Positions 12,557 through 24,033 of a stretch of 64,000 nt of DNA are shown one piece after another. Every line of letters begins with the position of its first letter. Position 1 is the stretch's first letter. A model generated the notes under the pieces. That model saw nothing but the letters and a program-made list of their open reading frames with translations, had not been told where the DNA came from and searched no databases. The position numbers were made by a program, and so were the translations under genes. The stretch comes from Clavulina sp. PMI_390 (Eukaryota > Basidiomycota > Agaricomycetes > Cantharellales > Hydnaceae), in assembly GCA_015039315.1 (NCBI GenBank), contig WIDE01000060.1:88731-152730 (forward strand), written 5' to 3'.

Positions 12557-12902
12557 TCTACAATAGGCTGACAATGTTTAGATGAAGTTTTGACGGTTTG
12601 ACACACGAGGGCTGTTGCGTGACAGGTGATCAACGGGCCGTGCAAGTCACGACTTCGAGCTCGTTCTCGTTGTTCAGCTCATTCATGCTTCTGCAAAACT
12701 TCTCTCTCTGTCTTCGATCATACATAAGCTCAATTGTATTTGGACCACTACGGAGTAAACAGTTTTTCTATTCTTGGGTAGGGTTCATTGTGTATCGGCA
12801 AATGAGAGGCTGGAGTACAACATGCCGATTTCCTTGTGGCTCCACAGGGGATAATATGTGCCGGAATATCCCCTATCTTCCAAATCGAAGTGCCTTCCAG
12901 TA
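12557..12902. other. Spacer upstream of F-box gene and downstream of SDR gene
   Basis: About 350 bases hold the presumed promoter of the F-box gene at 10915-12556 and the 3' end of the SDR gene that follows. I see no further supported feature; the open frame at 12598-12948 overlaps the SDR last exon in antisense and is not convincing. Confidence 0.5.
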
Positions 12903-14142
12903 TCACCAGTTCTCATGCGCTGGACGAAGATCCATTTCCCAGGTGTAAGCACTACGGTGCTGATTCGCAAGGTATTCATACGCCTATCGGCCAATTCAAG
13001 AGGAACAAACATCATGCTGTAGTCAGGTGGAGTGCATACCCGCGAGCAATAGTGCCATACTGGAACGATTTCTCACCTCTGCGATCGCGTCAGGCTGTAG
13101 TTGCTCGTCTGGATTCCCCTTGTTATTACGATCGGTGGCGATATAGCCGTCGATCACTACATTGGATACCTATATTCACAAAACCATACGAGGGTTGTAG
13201 ATATGGCTGGCCAGTTGTAGAATTGAACGCTCACGTGAATGTTTTCCTTGCCATATGCCTTGGCAAGCGATTGAGAAAGGGCACGCTCGGCAAACTTCCC
13301 CGCAGCAAAGGCAGACGTAAAGACGTTTCCACGAGTGGCTGACCTAGCACTGGTGAAGATGAGTGTGCCTCGTGTACCACGTTCGTCAACGCTATGCAAT
13401 CATTACATGATATCCAGGAGACATGAAAGTTTTGAGGCCGAGAAATGTGAGCTGAAAACTTCCGAAAATTAGGCGCTTACTCACTCAAGCTCTTTGAAGG
13501 CCTTGATAGCTTCCTTGGAGAACGCGAATGCACCGTCGATCATAGCCCCTTTGATCTTCTCCAGGTCAGCTTCAGTTATTTGCAAGAAGTCCTTTATGAC
13601 GCCGTCTACAGCGTTATAAACAGCGACACGGAGGGCAGCGTCAGGCCATTCGGCCTTGATCTTGACGAATGCGGAGCTGAGCTCCGAGGGAGTGTAGGCA
13701 GAGATGAGGAACGGAGCGGCCTAAATCAGGAAAGAGTCATACATAATCTTCGTCAATAGCAACCGTTATAGCCCAGCCGAATGATTGACACGATTCCGTA
13801 CCGCGCCACCAGACGACTTGATCTCCGCACTCAACCTGTTCAGCGACTCAGCACCTCTTGCTATCAGGGCTACCTTATAGCCCTTTGCAGCAAATTTGCG
13901 ACTACGGTCATTGCAGAAATCGAGGAATAAGCGGAGATGATTCAGGTCAATTGACACTATCAGACAGCCCAACAGCAATCGGTGGTTGGGCAAGATTGCA
14001 TACTGACGCGACAGCACCACCAGTACCCTTTCCTGCACCTATGCCAGCCTGTATACCCCCAAAGTGCATAGAAGATGGTTCACAGGAATTGACATCTCTG
14101 TTAGGAAAATTCACGAACCACGACGATGATTCTTGCTGCCAT
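12903..14142 (-). CDS. Short-chain dehydrogenase/reductase-like protein, copy A
   Basis: Seven short exons run from an ATG at 14142 (MAARIIVV) to a TGA at 12903-12905. The second exon encodes a glycine-rich dinucleotide-binding motif (AGIGAGKGTGGAVA), followed by 'RKFAAKGYKVALIARGAES', the second strand and helix of a Rossmann fold. Later exons give 'AALRVAVYNAVDG', 'GTLIFTSARSATRGNV' and 'TSAFAAGKFAERALSQSLA', then 'ENIHV..VVIDGYIATDR'. These match the strand order of classical SDRs. The usual catalytic Tyr of YxxxK is Phe here (FAAGK), and the NAG motif is also altered, so catalysis cannot be assumed. The protein is about 260 residues and ends 'DLRPAHENW'. A close tandem paralog lies 348 bases upstream. 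A TATA-like run (about 14219-14227) sits some 80 bases before the ATG. The substrate is unknown. Confidence 0.75.
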
Positions 14143-14490
14143 ATTAGACTCTGAAGTTTCGATGAAATGACGGGATACTTTTGAAGCTTGCCCAGTCCCA
14201 AACACAACTTCGCGGCCAGATATATTACCAGGATTAGTCATTCTGCGGTCAGAGTGCGGTGAATCTATGTCAGTCGTCGGTGAGCTGGCGTATGCCCGAA
14301 CGCTGCAACCTCAAAGGGCTCGTAAGCAGTGTTTAGATACTTCACATTGAATCCGGCGGCCGTCTCGCGCGGCGCACTTTACCATGTCTCAGGACAATTA
14401 TGATATTGCAACATACCAAGAATACATTGATCTCGTGTGATCTATCAGGATGATATATGTGCCAAACGCTTTGAGATACGATCTTCATTA

Positions 14491-15726
14491 TCACCACTTC
14501 TCGTGTGAAGGACGAAGGTCCATCTCCCAGGTGTACGCACTACGGTGCTGGTTTGCCAGGTACTCATATGCCTGTCAATAGTGGCCAGGAAAGAAATTCA
14601 ATGATCAAGGGGCGAAGTAATGATGCTCCATTTAGTTATGTCAAGCTGGATGAATGGTGTAGGCTTACCTCTGCGATAGCCTCTGGTTGCAGTTGCTCAT
14701 CTGGATTGCCCTTATCATTGCGTTCCGTAGCAATGGAGCCATCGATGATCACGTTGGATACCTAGGTAGAGACATTTCAATTGAGTTTATTACCAAGCCT
14801 CAGCCACTTCTCAGGAGCAATCCAGACCCAAACAGAAGTGGTTACTTACATGGATATTCTCCTTCCCATATGCCTTAGCGAGTGACTGAGAGAGTGCACG
14901 CTCAGCAAATTTCCCCGAGGCGAATGCAGACGTGAGGACATTCCCGCGGGTAGCGGCAGTCGCACTGGTGAAGATCAGTGTTCCTCGTGTGCCCCTTTCA
15001 TCCAGGCTATCCAAAAATCGCATCGTGGGCGAGGTGGGTGAATGGTTGAAATCAATGAAGATAGCAAAGTCAAGTAGTACTCACTCGACCTCCTTGAAGG
15101 CTTTGATAGCTTCCTTAGAGAACGCGAATGCTCCGTCAATGGTCGCTACCTTTATCTTCTCTAGATCCGTTTCTGTAATGTCTAAGAATTCTTTCCATAT
15201 ACCCTCCCCAACATTGTAGACAGCGACGCGAAGTGCCGCATTAGGCCACTCTGCTTTGATCTTGCTGAAAGCACTGCTGAGCTCTGACGAGGAATATGCG
15301 GCGACAGGGAAAGGAGCAGCCTTGAATAATGATTCAGCATTCGAAATCGTACAGCGGAGCCGAAGAATTTGATCAGCCACTCACTGAACCACCGGCTGAC
15401 TTGATCTCAGCGCTGAGCTTGTTCAATGAATCAGCACCTCTCGCGATGAGAGCGACCTTATATCCGTTCGCTGCAAACTTCCGGCTACACTCATTGCGGT
15501 TATTTCGTCGTTGAAACACAGAGTATCCCAGTTAGTTAATGCGCTCATCTAGTAGAAGCCTGAAAGGGTGATATATCGAACATCTGCACTTACGCAACAG
15601 CACCGCCGGTGCCTTTCCCAGCTCCAATACCAGCCTATATAAACGGCAGAGACATGTTGAGCAGTTTGTCGTGAACTCAGAGCACGACGAAGAATCACAA
15701 ACCACGACAAGAATTCTTGCTGCCAT
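14491..15726 (-). CDS. Short-chain dehydrogenase/reductase-like protein, copy B
   Basis: This tandem paralog of the gene at 12903-14142 has the same exon structure. The start is 'MAARILVV' at 15726, the cofactor motif is 'AGIGAGKGTGGAVA', and then come 'RKFAANGYKVALIARGADS', 'AALRVAVYNVGEG', 'GTLIFTSATAATRGNV' and 'TSAFASGKFAERALSQSLA'. The end is 'DLRPSHEKW' with a TGA at 14491-14493. As in copy A, Phe occupies the position of the catalytic Tyr while the Lys is kept. Core exons are nearly the same as copy A, whereas introns have diverged, so the duplication is not recent. A TATA-like ATATATAG (15799-15806) lies about 75 bases upstream. A short block before both copies (around 'GCTCGTAAGCA' at 14320 and 15890) is also shared, so the promoters were copied with the genes. 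Confidence 0.75.
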
Positions 15727-16120
15727 CTGAGATCGAGACGAGACTTTGACGTTGTGGACGAGGAGGTTCAAGTTTGGGGCAGACGGGTCACAGCAGAGAT
15801 ATATAGTGCAGCGATTAGTCACGAAGTGGTAAGCTCTGCGTCAGTCTCAATGCAGGATGACGGAGTCCCGGACGCTGAGGCCGCAAAAGGCTCGTAAGCA
15901 TTGTTTGGTATGATGACATCGCTCCCGACGTCAACAGAAGTGGATTTGGCTCCAGGAAGGTTGGGTTCTCACACCAAAACGTCACTGATTGCGCGTATCG
16001 AAAGGGATACATGGAATAGTACTACAAATTCGTCACTGGGCCATCAGCTAAACCCAACTATTACATGATGAGCTCGTGGAACCGGCTCGCTGCAAATTTG
16101 CGTGACACCGGCATCATGGC
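15727..16120. other. Promoter region of SDR copy B and 3' spacer
   Basis: About 390 bases contain the TATA-like element and a block similar to the sequence upstream of SDR copy A. No coding exon is supported. Confidence 0.5.
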
Positions 16121-17551
16121 TCATACTACGAGGGAGTTATAGGGCTCTACTCTCAGCACGTCGGGGTATTGGTCGTAGAGCTCATTATCAAGACCTGTAC
16201 CGTATTCTTGAAGGCACACTAGGAAAGGGTGCTCGCGCGTCCGAATGTATTCGAACCAAAGGTCCAGGCTCCCCACATGTCTGCCAATACCCATGTCATG
16301 CAGCCGCTCGAGGTTAGGAAGAGTCCCTTCTGATCCCGGAGTTGCAAGTGCTGCCCAAAAGAAATCCGCAACCTTGGGCAGATGGGCCATAGTCTTGATG
16401 CAGCGAATGCTAGGGTTTTTATTGAGGAAGGATGACAAATTGGCGGTCCCCCAATATGTATGACCAATTTCGCAGGAATGAAGAGAGGGCAAAACAATGG
16501 GCTTCATACCCTTGCTGTCTGTATAATCCTCTGCATGACCAAGGACAAGATCACGCAAGTTTGGCATGTCAAATCTTGACGGATCAAGGAAGGAGAATGG
16601 ATCGGGTTTTGTAAAGTCTAGAGCTCGTAGTCGTGGGAGTAGCACGGGAAAGCGTGGTGGCCGAGGCAAAATTTGTGCCGGCCCTCCGTCCTCCCAGATC
16701 CATCGGAAGATCTCAAGCGATTCACGACAAAGCTGGAGGAGAGACAGAGCATCTTCAGCCCGAATGTGCCCTTCAAGAGTCAGCTCTCGGATCACACTGC
16801 AAGGATGCGAGGCAATGGCTATGTGATGAAACGGGTCCCCACGGCGGACTGTCCACACAATGTACCTAATAGATAAAATTTCAAGCGAAGGAAACGCTCG
16901 AAGATCCAGGCGACCATAGGTGGATTGTCCACGGATGTTAATATGAAGCGCCTTGAGAGCTGGGAAAATATGCCCAGAAGAGATCCCGTCCAATATCGCC
17001 ATATATGGAAGTGTTTGATCGCTCTCAATGAGTAGAGTCTCGAGGTGGTCTTGCATGGAAGGGAAAGTAGCGCATAAATGCTTCCAGGACACCATGAAAT
17101 CACTAGAGTCACCCCTCTCAGCGTTTTTGAAACAGATGTATAGATGCACTGTTCTATGACTGGCCCTTGAGAGCTCAAGGGGCACGACGTGACGAGTCTG
17201 GTTGAGAGGGTGCGAATTTCCGTCAAGGAGGACTGGTATGTGATTCCAAGCGGCTCGAGTTTTCAATAAGACTCGACGGAAGTGGGAGCAGGTTGAACCA
17301 ATGGCGAGTCGCCGCCGTCGAATCTCCAACACGCCCAAGAAGTCGGGCTGCCATCGCGGAGTCGTTGGCTCAGGTTCGCAGGCGATCTCGAAAACATGGC
17401 CCATGAGTTCGAACGGAAGTCGCATGGGAGGGAGGAGGCGGTTTTTGGCTTGGCGGAAAGAGGCGGTTGGCTCAATGGCGGGTAGTTCGATGATCTTAGC
17501 GAACCCTTGTGAGGTGCCAATTGGATTTGAGAGATCTTGGGATGCCATCAT
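16121..17551 (-). CDS. F-box/LRR-like protein, 'PMRLPFEL' type
   Basis: A single long exon of 476 residues begins ATG ATG at 17551. The F-box core is 'MRLPFELMGHVFEIAC', then 'RRLAIGSTCSHFRRVLLKT' and 'AAWNHIPVLL', followed by leucine-rich segments. It aligns along its length with the gene at 52002-53650: both have 'NHIPVL.DGN.HPL.QTR', 'LELSRAS/LELARAS' and 'MSWKHLC/MASWKHLY'-like blocks. That paralog has a separate 122-nt first exon encoding about 40 residues. I cannot find an equivalent exon here, so either the N-terminus was lost or this first exon has diverged. The protein may therefore start inside what was once exon 2. The role is inferred only from the family (SCF substrate adaptor). 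Confidence 0.75.
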   Translation of the reverse strand: MMASQDLSNPIGTSQGFAKIIELPAIEPTASFRQAKNRLLPPMRLPFELMGHVFEIACEPEPTTPRWQPDFLGVLEIRRRRLAIGSTCSHFRRVLLKTRAAWNHIPVLLDGNSHPLNQTRHVVPLELSRASHRTVHLYICFKNAERGDSSDFMVSWKHLCATFPSMQDHLETLLIESDQTLPYMAILDGISSGHIFPALKALHINIRGQSTYGRLDLRAFPSLEILSIRYIVWTVRRGDPFHHIAIASHPCSVIRELTLEGHIRAEDALSLLQLCRESLEIFRWIWEDGGPAQILPRPPRFPVLLPRLRALDFTKPDPFSFLDPSRFDMPNLRDLVLGHAEDYTDSKGMKPIVLPSLHSCEIGHTYWGTANLSSFLNKNPSIRCIKTMAHLPKVADFFWAALATPGSEGTLPNLERLHDMGIGRHVGSLDLWFEYIRTREHPFLVCLQEYGTGLDNELYDQYPDVLRVEPYNSLVV

Positions 17552-17924
17552 GGTGGAGGAGAGTAGAGGGCCGCAACATCACGATATAATGCTGCTGACA
17601 AATTCCTCGGTAACTATGATACAAAGATGAATACGTAAATTTCACTCCCATACCGTATGCGGAAAGATGGCATCATTCGACCATAGCACCTGGCAGTGGC
17701 TATGATATGACTCCATATTTAGGCGCATTGTAGGGTGAGGCTATGGAATTTTGTTGTGGGTGAAATGTGTGGGTAAAATGGGGACATTTGTAAGACATCC
17801 ATAAATGAGGGTCTGATGGTATTGAGCGCTCTTAACCGGCGAATGCTATGCTGTGGTACAGTCATTTAGCGTGGTGGTGATTCTTAACGGAGGATATGTT
17901 GTCGTACTCGATAGGACCTGTGAA
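17552..17924. other. Spacer between two F-box genes
   Basis: About 370 bases lie upstream of the 16121 gene and downstream of the 17925 gene. I looked for a first exon like that of the 52002 gene and found none. No other feature is visible. Confidence 0.45.
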
Positions 17925-19608
17925 TCACCCATCATCATCGGCAAAGGACCGCCTGGCTAGAGCGGGCCATCCCTTCTCCTCGATCAGTCCCATGAATGGA
18001 CCAATGAACCCATATTTAGAAACCTTCGTCACATCCATGTCATACGGAATGCACACAGTAAAGGGTGTTTCCCGATCCTTGCTTGCTGTCAGCAGCTGTT
18101 GCAGGATAGCCTCGTCGTTCTTCCAGTGGGTTGGTTCGATCCATACCCGACGCAAGTTCGGTAACAGCACCTCTTTTGAGATGATTGGGGCGCTTTCGGC
18201 CTCTGAATCGGGGTTCGGCTTCTCAGCTTGGAGGGAGAGCCCTTCTGCCAAGAAGCGGATGCCCCCGCGGACACATAGCTCCTCTAGCCCTGGATGTAGT
18301 TTCAAGAAGGAAGTGAGGTCGCTTTCATGGGACGTTGTGACAAACTGTCGAAGTTTAGTAAATTGGAGCTCAGGAATCGTCCTTCCTTCCATATTGAACG
18401 TCCACTCGAGACGAAACTCGGATAAGGAAGGCATGGTCATAAATTCGGAAGTGACAAGCGTCAGAGGGGGATCACCTGTGACAAAAAGGGAACGCAGCCT
18501 AGGGAAGAAGATAGGGAGGGAGTGAGAGGAAGTGATCTCCTTACGGTCGAACCCGGGGAGATCAACCGTATCTCTCAATGACCAAGTCAAAACTTCAAGC
18601 TGCTCGCAGCATGAAGCGATGGCATGAAAAGCACCAGGCAGCGTGATGTTTCCGACAAGATGCAGTTCATATAACTGGGGAGATGGGGGGAGTCGAATAG
18701 ATAGATATGGCTGTGGACGAGTATAGGTGTGCGGATGCACCAAGGCGAGAACACGAAGCGCTGAAGCGCTGGTGAGGTCGAGGGTTCTCTCGTCCCCCAT
18801 CTTCCACATCATATAGATAGAGTGAAGTAATGGCATGGACTTGGGAGTAGTAAGGATTTTGGAGGATAAGACAGGAACGCTTCCGTGCAATGAAAGCCTC
18901 TCAAATCGACTCCATTGGCCCTCCAGTTCTGCAACTATCTTGTCGATATGATTCTTTTCGGGAGACTTTGAAATACTGTTATAGATGGCCCGGAATGTCA
19001 AGGAGTGAGTCCCTGATCGCTGAAGCATCAAAGGAAGAGGTTCCAACTGTTTGGTCGTTTTCCTTGATAGAATTGGGGCTGCAGATAGATCGCTCCACAC
19101 GGAAGGAGTAGTCAGCATAGCTTGATGCCAGACAGCACAGGTGCTCCCGATGGATTTCCGAGTTCTTTGAGAGGAGGTGATGGATTGAACAAGGTTTGTA
19201 ACCGCCATATCATCATACATGATAGGCGTCCAACATGCGAAACTGAATATTATGCTGAGTATCTCAAATGGGAGGCGGACTGCCGGCCGAAGGAGATTCT
19301 CCGACCGGTTGTGAAAGGTGGTCAAATCCTCGTATTCTTTATCGTAGGCCATAAGAACCTCCTCAGTAGTAGTGCGCAGCGCATCAACACGCTGCAATGC
19401 TGATGATAACAGTGTTTTATCTTTGCTGTACATGGGATAGTCAGGGAGTGTGTAGCATGGATTATTTGGGGGATCTAGTTGCTTACCAGAGGAGAATTTG
19501 GGTCCTGTCAAGGTCGAATGACTCGGATTCGTCAGACATCTCATTGTACCGGGCTTCCAGGGCGTCGATAAGCTGGCGTAGCCGTGAGCGACATTGGCTT
19601 GAGTCCAT
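17925..19608 (-). CDS. F-box/LRR-like protein
   Basis: Two exons, 19487-19608 (122 nt, phase 2) and 17925-19425, give 540 residues. Exon 1 encodes 'MDSSQCRSRLRQLIDALEAR' and a 'YNEMSDESESFDLD' acidic end, matching the first exons of the tandem genes at 45.9-50 kb. Exon 2 carries a short heptad stretch, then the F-box 'VRLPFEILSIIFSFAC', 'TRKSIGSTCAVWHQAMLTT' and 'SVWSDLSAAP', then leucine-rich repeats ending 'GPFMGLIEEKGWP'. The long open frame would otherwise begin in intron sequence (about 19544), which is why this start differs. It is divergent from the phosphoesterase at 19740 with only 131 bases between the two ATGs. Confidence 0.8.
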
Positions 19609-19739
19609 TATTCAGTCACAGAGCTTAATGTGCGAGGTGAGGACGAGTCAAACGGTCAGGTACATTAATGGGTGGGCTGGCAGTGCACAGGTCGTGACGT
19701 TGTGGTCTGTTTGCCTCTCAAACCAAACAAAGGCACGCG

Positions 19740-20715
19740 ATGGCTGAGACGCTCAAAATCCAAATACTAAGCGACCTCCACCTCGAAGTTGAGCGAGGGG
19801 AAGAGCTAGGCTATGGCTCCTTCGAAATCGATCCCGCTTCTCCAATCCTTGCGTTATTAGGAGACATTGGGCTAGTTGCCCATCCTCCGTTATTCGCTTT
19901 CCTCAGAAAGCTTCTTGCAAAGTTTGAAACCGTACTCTATGTCGCTGGTAATCACGAAAGCTACCGGGGTACCTATGTAAGTAATTCAAGATGATCGGGT
20001 TGCCCAAATTCATCAACTTCTGGGACAACAGGAAGATATGGTTCAAAAGTTGGAGCAGTTTGAGAAAGAAATTAGGCAGGAGCGAGAGGGTCTCCCTGAC
20101 CTCGGAGAATTTGTCTTTCTGAACCGTCGTATGTGGTCGCCCCAGTCCTCGCCAAATATCGTCATTCTTGGCTGCACGTTGTGGACCCAGCTCAATGCCG
20201 ACGACCTCGACATCCTCACCATCGGGATGTCAGATTTCAAACAAATTGAAGGTCTGAATCCTCAGATGTATGACTCGCTTCACATTGAAGACTGTTCATG
20301 GCTCGAGGCTCAGCTAGACGTGCTCTCATCAACTCACGAGACAACCTCAACCCTGAAGGATTCGCCCGATAGTCGCGCGACAGTCGAGAGAAAGGTGGTG
20401 GTATTTACTCACCACCCTCCAACAAGCAAGGCTTCAGACCCTAAACACATTGATCCGTCGTACCCGAACCCAATATCAAGCGGCTTCGTGAATGATATGG
20501 GGAAAGCTGCCGAAGGGCTTGAACTTTCGGGCAATCCACGGAAGCGAGGCGTTCTCATTAGGCCCCCTATCCGTACGTGGGCCTTTGGGCATACTCACTG
20601 GTGCTTTGATGAAATGCAGAATGGAGTGCGGCTCGTCAGCAATCAGCGGGGTTACAGGGATGGGAAAGAAAATCGCGATCTTCACTTCCGCAAGGACTTC
20701 GTAATCGTACTTTAG
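19740..20715 (+). CDS. Calcineurin-like metallophosphoesterase, copy 1
   Basis: Two exons, 19740-19976 and 20032-20715, give 306 residues. Metal-binding motifs of the calcineurin-like fold appear in order: 'LSDLHLE' (DxH), 'LLGDIG', 'VAGNHESY', 'VVFTHHPP' and 'AFGHTHW'. The spacing fits a single-domain cytosolic phosphoesterase; no signal peptide or membrane segment is seen. The substrate is unknown. Shared blocks such as 'LGEFVFLNRR' and 'VILGCTLWTQL' are almost the same in the second copy at 54192-55251. In both places the gene is divergent from an F-box gene. Its 3' end faces the GH55 gene at 20911 with 195 bases between stops. Confidence 0.88.
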
Positions 20716-20910
20716 TAGTTTGAGATAGAAGATAGATGCCCTCGCCATCTCTTTCCACAGAAGAGATGAAAGAGAGAGAGGCCATTAGTAAATGAGAATT
20801 TGAACGAGGCAATTCTGTACAAATTGATATTGGTCCTGGCGTAACAAGAATACAAGCAAGTGACTGGATAGATCCCGAAATATAAGAATCATTCATCTGC
20901 GACGTTTTGG

Positions 20911-23900
20911 TTACGAAGACGATTTCCACATTCCAATATTGGATGTAAAGCCGTCGAGGTTGGTCGAGGCAGGAGCAACCCCAGTGGTGCCGACATAAAC
21001 GAGGTAGGCACTCGCAACACTATGTTGAGCATTGGATTAGTAAATGGTGCATTGGGTGAGGGAGGCAACACCTACGTGTTGAGATTGTATACGTAGACGG
21101 ACGTCGATGCAGTGTCGATACCGAAGTTCGCCTGCTGGCAGTTGTACGTGTTCAAGCAAGTCTGGCTATAGTTCTGGAAGCAACAGAAGCGTAATCAGGC
21201 ATGAGAATGACGAGAGGGGTCACGCAGGAACTCAAACTCACATTGAAGAAGCTGTACAAGTTTACGCCGTAAGCGTAAATGTTGGAGCTAGTCTTGACGT
21301 AGAAAGCCCAAGCGTCAGTCTGGCCGCTAGGATACGTCGGGTCATGCAGAGTAGTGTTGAGTGAGAAGGGGTTGGGAACCGCGGGTGTGGGCTGCCAGTA
21401 GGGAGTCTCGGTCTGGATGAGAGCGATGAAGACCGCCTTGGCGCTGGCAAGGTTGTACTGGTAGAGGGTATGGTGCTCCGAAGCTACGGGAAGAAAGTAA
21501 ACATTCGTGTCAACAGGAGCAGAGGTGGTGATACTCACCAGTTCCGATGAGCCAAACGGGGTTAGCAGACTCAATGAGGATACCACGACCGCTGTAGACG
21601 TCGATCTGGCCCTGGTTGGAGTCATCAAGGTCGTGATCGGCAGCCCAAACCCAGACGTTCTAATATGTAGGGTGAATATTAGCGTTTCGCGCAATAGCAG
21701 AGATATTGAGGGGCGTACCTCGAAATAAGCAGAGGATTTGCTAGTGAGGTGGATGGCAAGATAAGCGGCAGTGCATGCTGAAGTGGGGTGGCTCGTGCTG
21801 GTGCCGCAGTTCGAGACCTGGATTCCACTGCCCTTGTAACCACCCAGACGGACGTGTGAATCCCACATAGCAGCAGCACCCTGAGAGCCGCCACCAACGT
21901 TCCACTCGAGCACAATAGCACCGGCCATGCCGCTCGTAGTAGTGAACACAATGTCGGAGATTTCAGTGTCAGCAGTATCGCCGGGAGAACCGACCTGGAC
22001 GGCGACGTGGGGAGAAGAGGCGGACGCGAACTTGGGGCCGGAAGCGACTATGTTAGACCAGAGCTCGCCGACAACCCAAGAGCCAGCGGGAATCTTGAGA
22101 GTGTCGGTGATACGGTAAGTCCCAGCATCCACGTCTATGATGGAAAGGTAATGGATTGACCTTAGTTTTTCCACAAGTTCATGAAGGATGAACGATTCAC
22201 GTACAAATGATCTTGCAGCCCCAGTATTTGTTGAAGACTGCTTGCAATGCTGCAGTATCATCCGTGGTGCCGTCACCCTTTGCGCCATTTGATTTGACAG
22301 AAACGAATTCTTCAAGCCGTAATCAGTAATCAGACACAGTAGATATTACAATGAGTGGGATACTCACGACTGGCAGCATAGTTCTCGTATTGGGGACGAG
22401 GGCGGGTGAAAATCTTGCCGTTGGCAGTCAAGCCGGCCGGCTTCGTTGGCTTGGTCAGCGTGCCCTGCTTGTAGCTGAGAGCGCCGGTGCCAGTGTAAGT
22501 GTTGCCCTGGATCCACTGAGCAATAGTAGTCGACCCTGCGCTACCAGCAAGGACGATACCGCTAGGATCTTGGACGATGGTGGGGACGTTGCTAACGGCG
22601 ATGTTCTCGAGCAGAATGGTGCCGGCCTGTGAAGTGCGCTGGGCAGTCGAGGTTTGCAGGAAGATAGGTGTGGCCGAGGCAGTGGCGTCCAGAATGCTAG
22701 CAGAGCCGACGTATTGGTTGGCGGTGGTGCTTCCGGTGTTGATCCAGAAGCCAGTGCCACAGTCTAGATGTTATTTAGATTAACATCGTTTTCCATTGAT
22801 GATATGGCCATATTTACTTTTGAAGGTGACACCCTGGAAAGTCCAACCCCAGGCCCAGTTAAGGTAACTGTAGAGCGTCCATAAAGTTAATTAGGCGACA
22901 AAAAATGCGCAACTTTGTCACTCACACTCCAGTAGCAGCGTTGTTGACTGTGATGTTACGGACGGTGAACTGTTGGTTGCCCACCCAGATACCGTATTTT
23001 CCCTGCGTACATCAAAGGCAATATGAGGAGAAGGTCACCTACGAATGGTGGAGCAAGACTTACACCATTGAAGACGAGATCAGACATGACACCGCCGGAA
23101 CCATTCTCCATGAACATGCCCTGGCTATTCACATCCTGTCAGCCCCAAACATTGGGATCAAAACGAACGAAGCCAAACATACTGGTTGTTTCCTGAGGCG
23201 GTGGACATGTTGACGACGACGTTCACGAGCGAAGTGGCCTGGGCGACTTGCCAATGCAAGCCAGTCGCGCCACACGTGGAACAGATGGCAGTCAAATCAA
23301 TGTAGAAGTTACGAACAGTGCTAAAGGGGAAAGAAGAGCCGCCATTTCAGAATGACACGCCAAATTAATGATCCTCAAGGGACTAAGGCATACCGGAAGA
23401 AGTTGTTCTATGAACGACCCGACGATTGAGTTAGTCATTTGGTCCCTCTAATTATTTGACCATCGGCATACCTGGTTAGTATACATGTTGGCTCCACCAG
23501 AAAGGTAGGGATCGGCGTCGATGACAGCAATGCCAGAGAACGACGAGGATGCCTTGAGCGTGGGTGGCTTTTTCTTGTCACCGACGAGTGCAGTATAGTA
23601 GAGTGCGACAATTGGAGCAGAAACGAGGTAGGTGCCTATGATAATGCACATGCTATGTTACTCTCGTGCTCGTGGATAAGAAAATTTGACAATATGTTCA
23701 CTCACCAGAAGGGAAGAAGACTAACGCTGGGGTCAGGGTAGACGACGCGCAGCCCTGGCCACATCGTGAGCCAGCCGTGATGGCAGCGTTGATAGCAGCC
23801 GTGTCATCGGTGACACCGTCACCTTTGGCACCATAGTCCTTGACGTTACGGTAAACAGAGTAGCTCGCGGGCGCAGAGTTGTACGCAGAGGTGCCCTGGT

Positions 23901-24033
23901 GGGTAATGGTCTGCAGCCAGTAAGGGTCGGAGGCAGCGGCGCCGGGGCTGAGTGCGGCAGAACAGCTGGTACCGAGACCAGCGACTTGAGAGATGGCGAG
24001 CGCCGCGACTGCGACGATCGAGCGGAACAACAT
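20911..24033 (-). CDS. Exo-beta-1,3-glucanase, GH55 (copy 1)
   Basis: ATG at 24033 opens a signal peptide (MLFRSIVAVAALAISQVAGLG). Roughly a dozen short introns interrupt the gene, which ends with a TAA at 20911-20913. GH55 has two right-handed beta-helix domains, and both start signatures are present: 'NVKDYGAKGDGVTDDTAAIN' in the first exon and 'VSVKSNGAKGDGTTDDTAAL' at about 22.3 kb. Other blocks are 'FMENGSGGVMSDLVFNG', 'NWAWGWTFQGVTF', 'DTLKIPAGSWVVGELW', 'AAMWDSHVRLGG', 'SEHHTLYQYN' and the C-terminal 'TSNIGMWKSSS'. The enzyme releases glucose or gentiobiose from the non-reducing end of beta-1,3-glucans (laminarin, fungal wall). All sampled exons are open. The protein is nearly identical to copy 2 at 30247-33356, differing at 3 of 64 residues in one compared block. 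Confidence 0.9.

Noticed and set aside
22455..22760. Frames on both strands within the GH55 genes (also 31776-32078, 31125-31418)
   Set aside because: Shadow frames of the GH55 exons; the same false frames recur in both copies because the coding sequence is duplicated.
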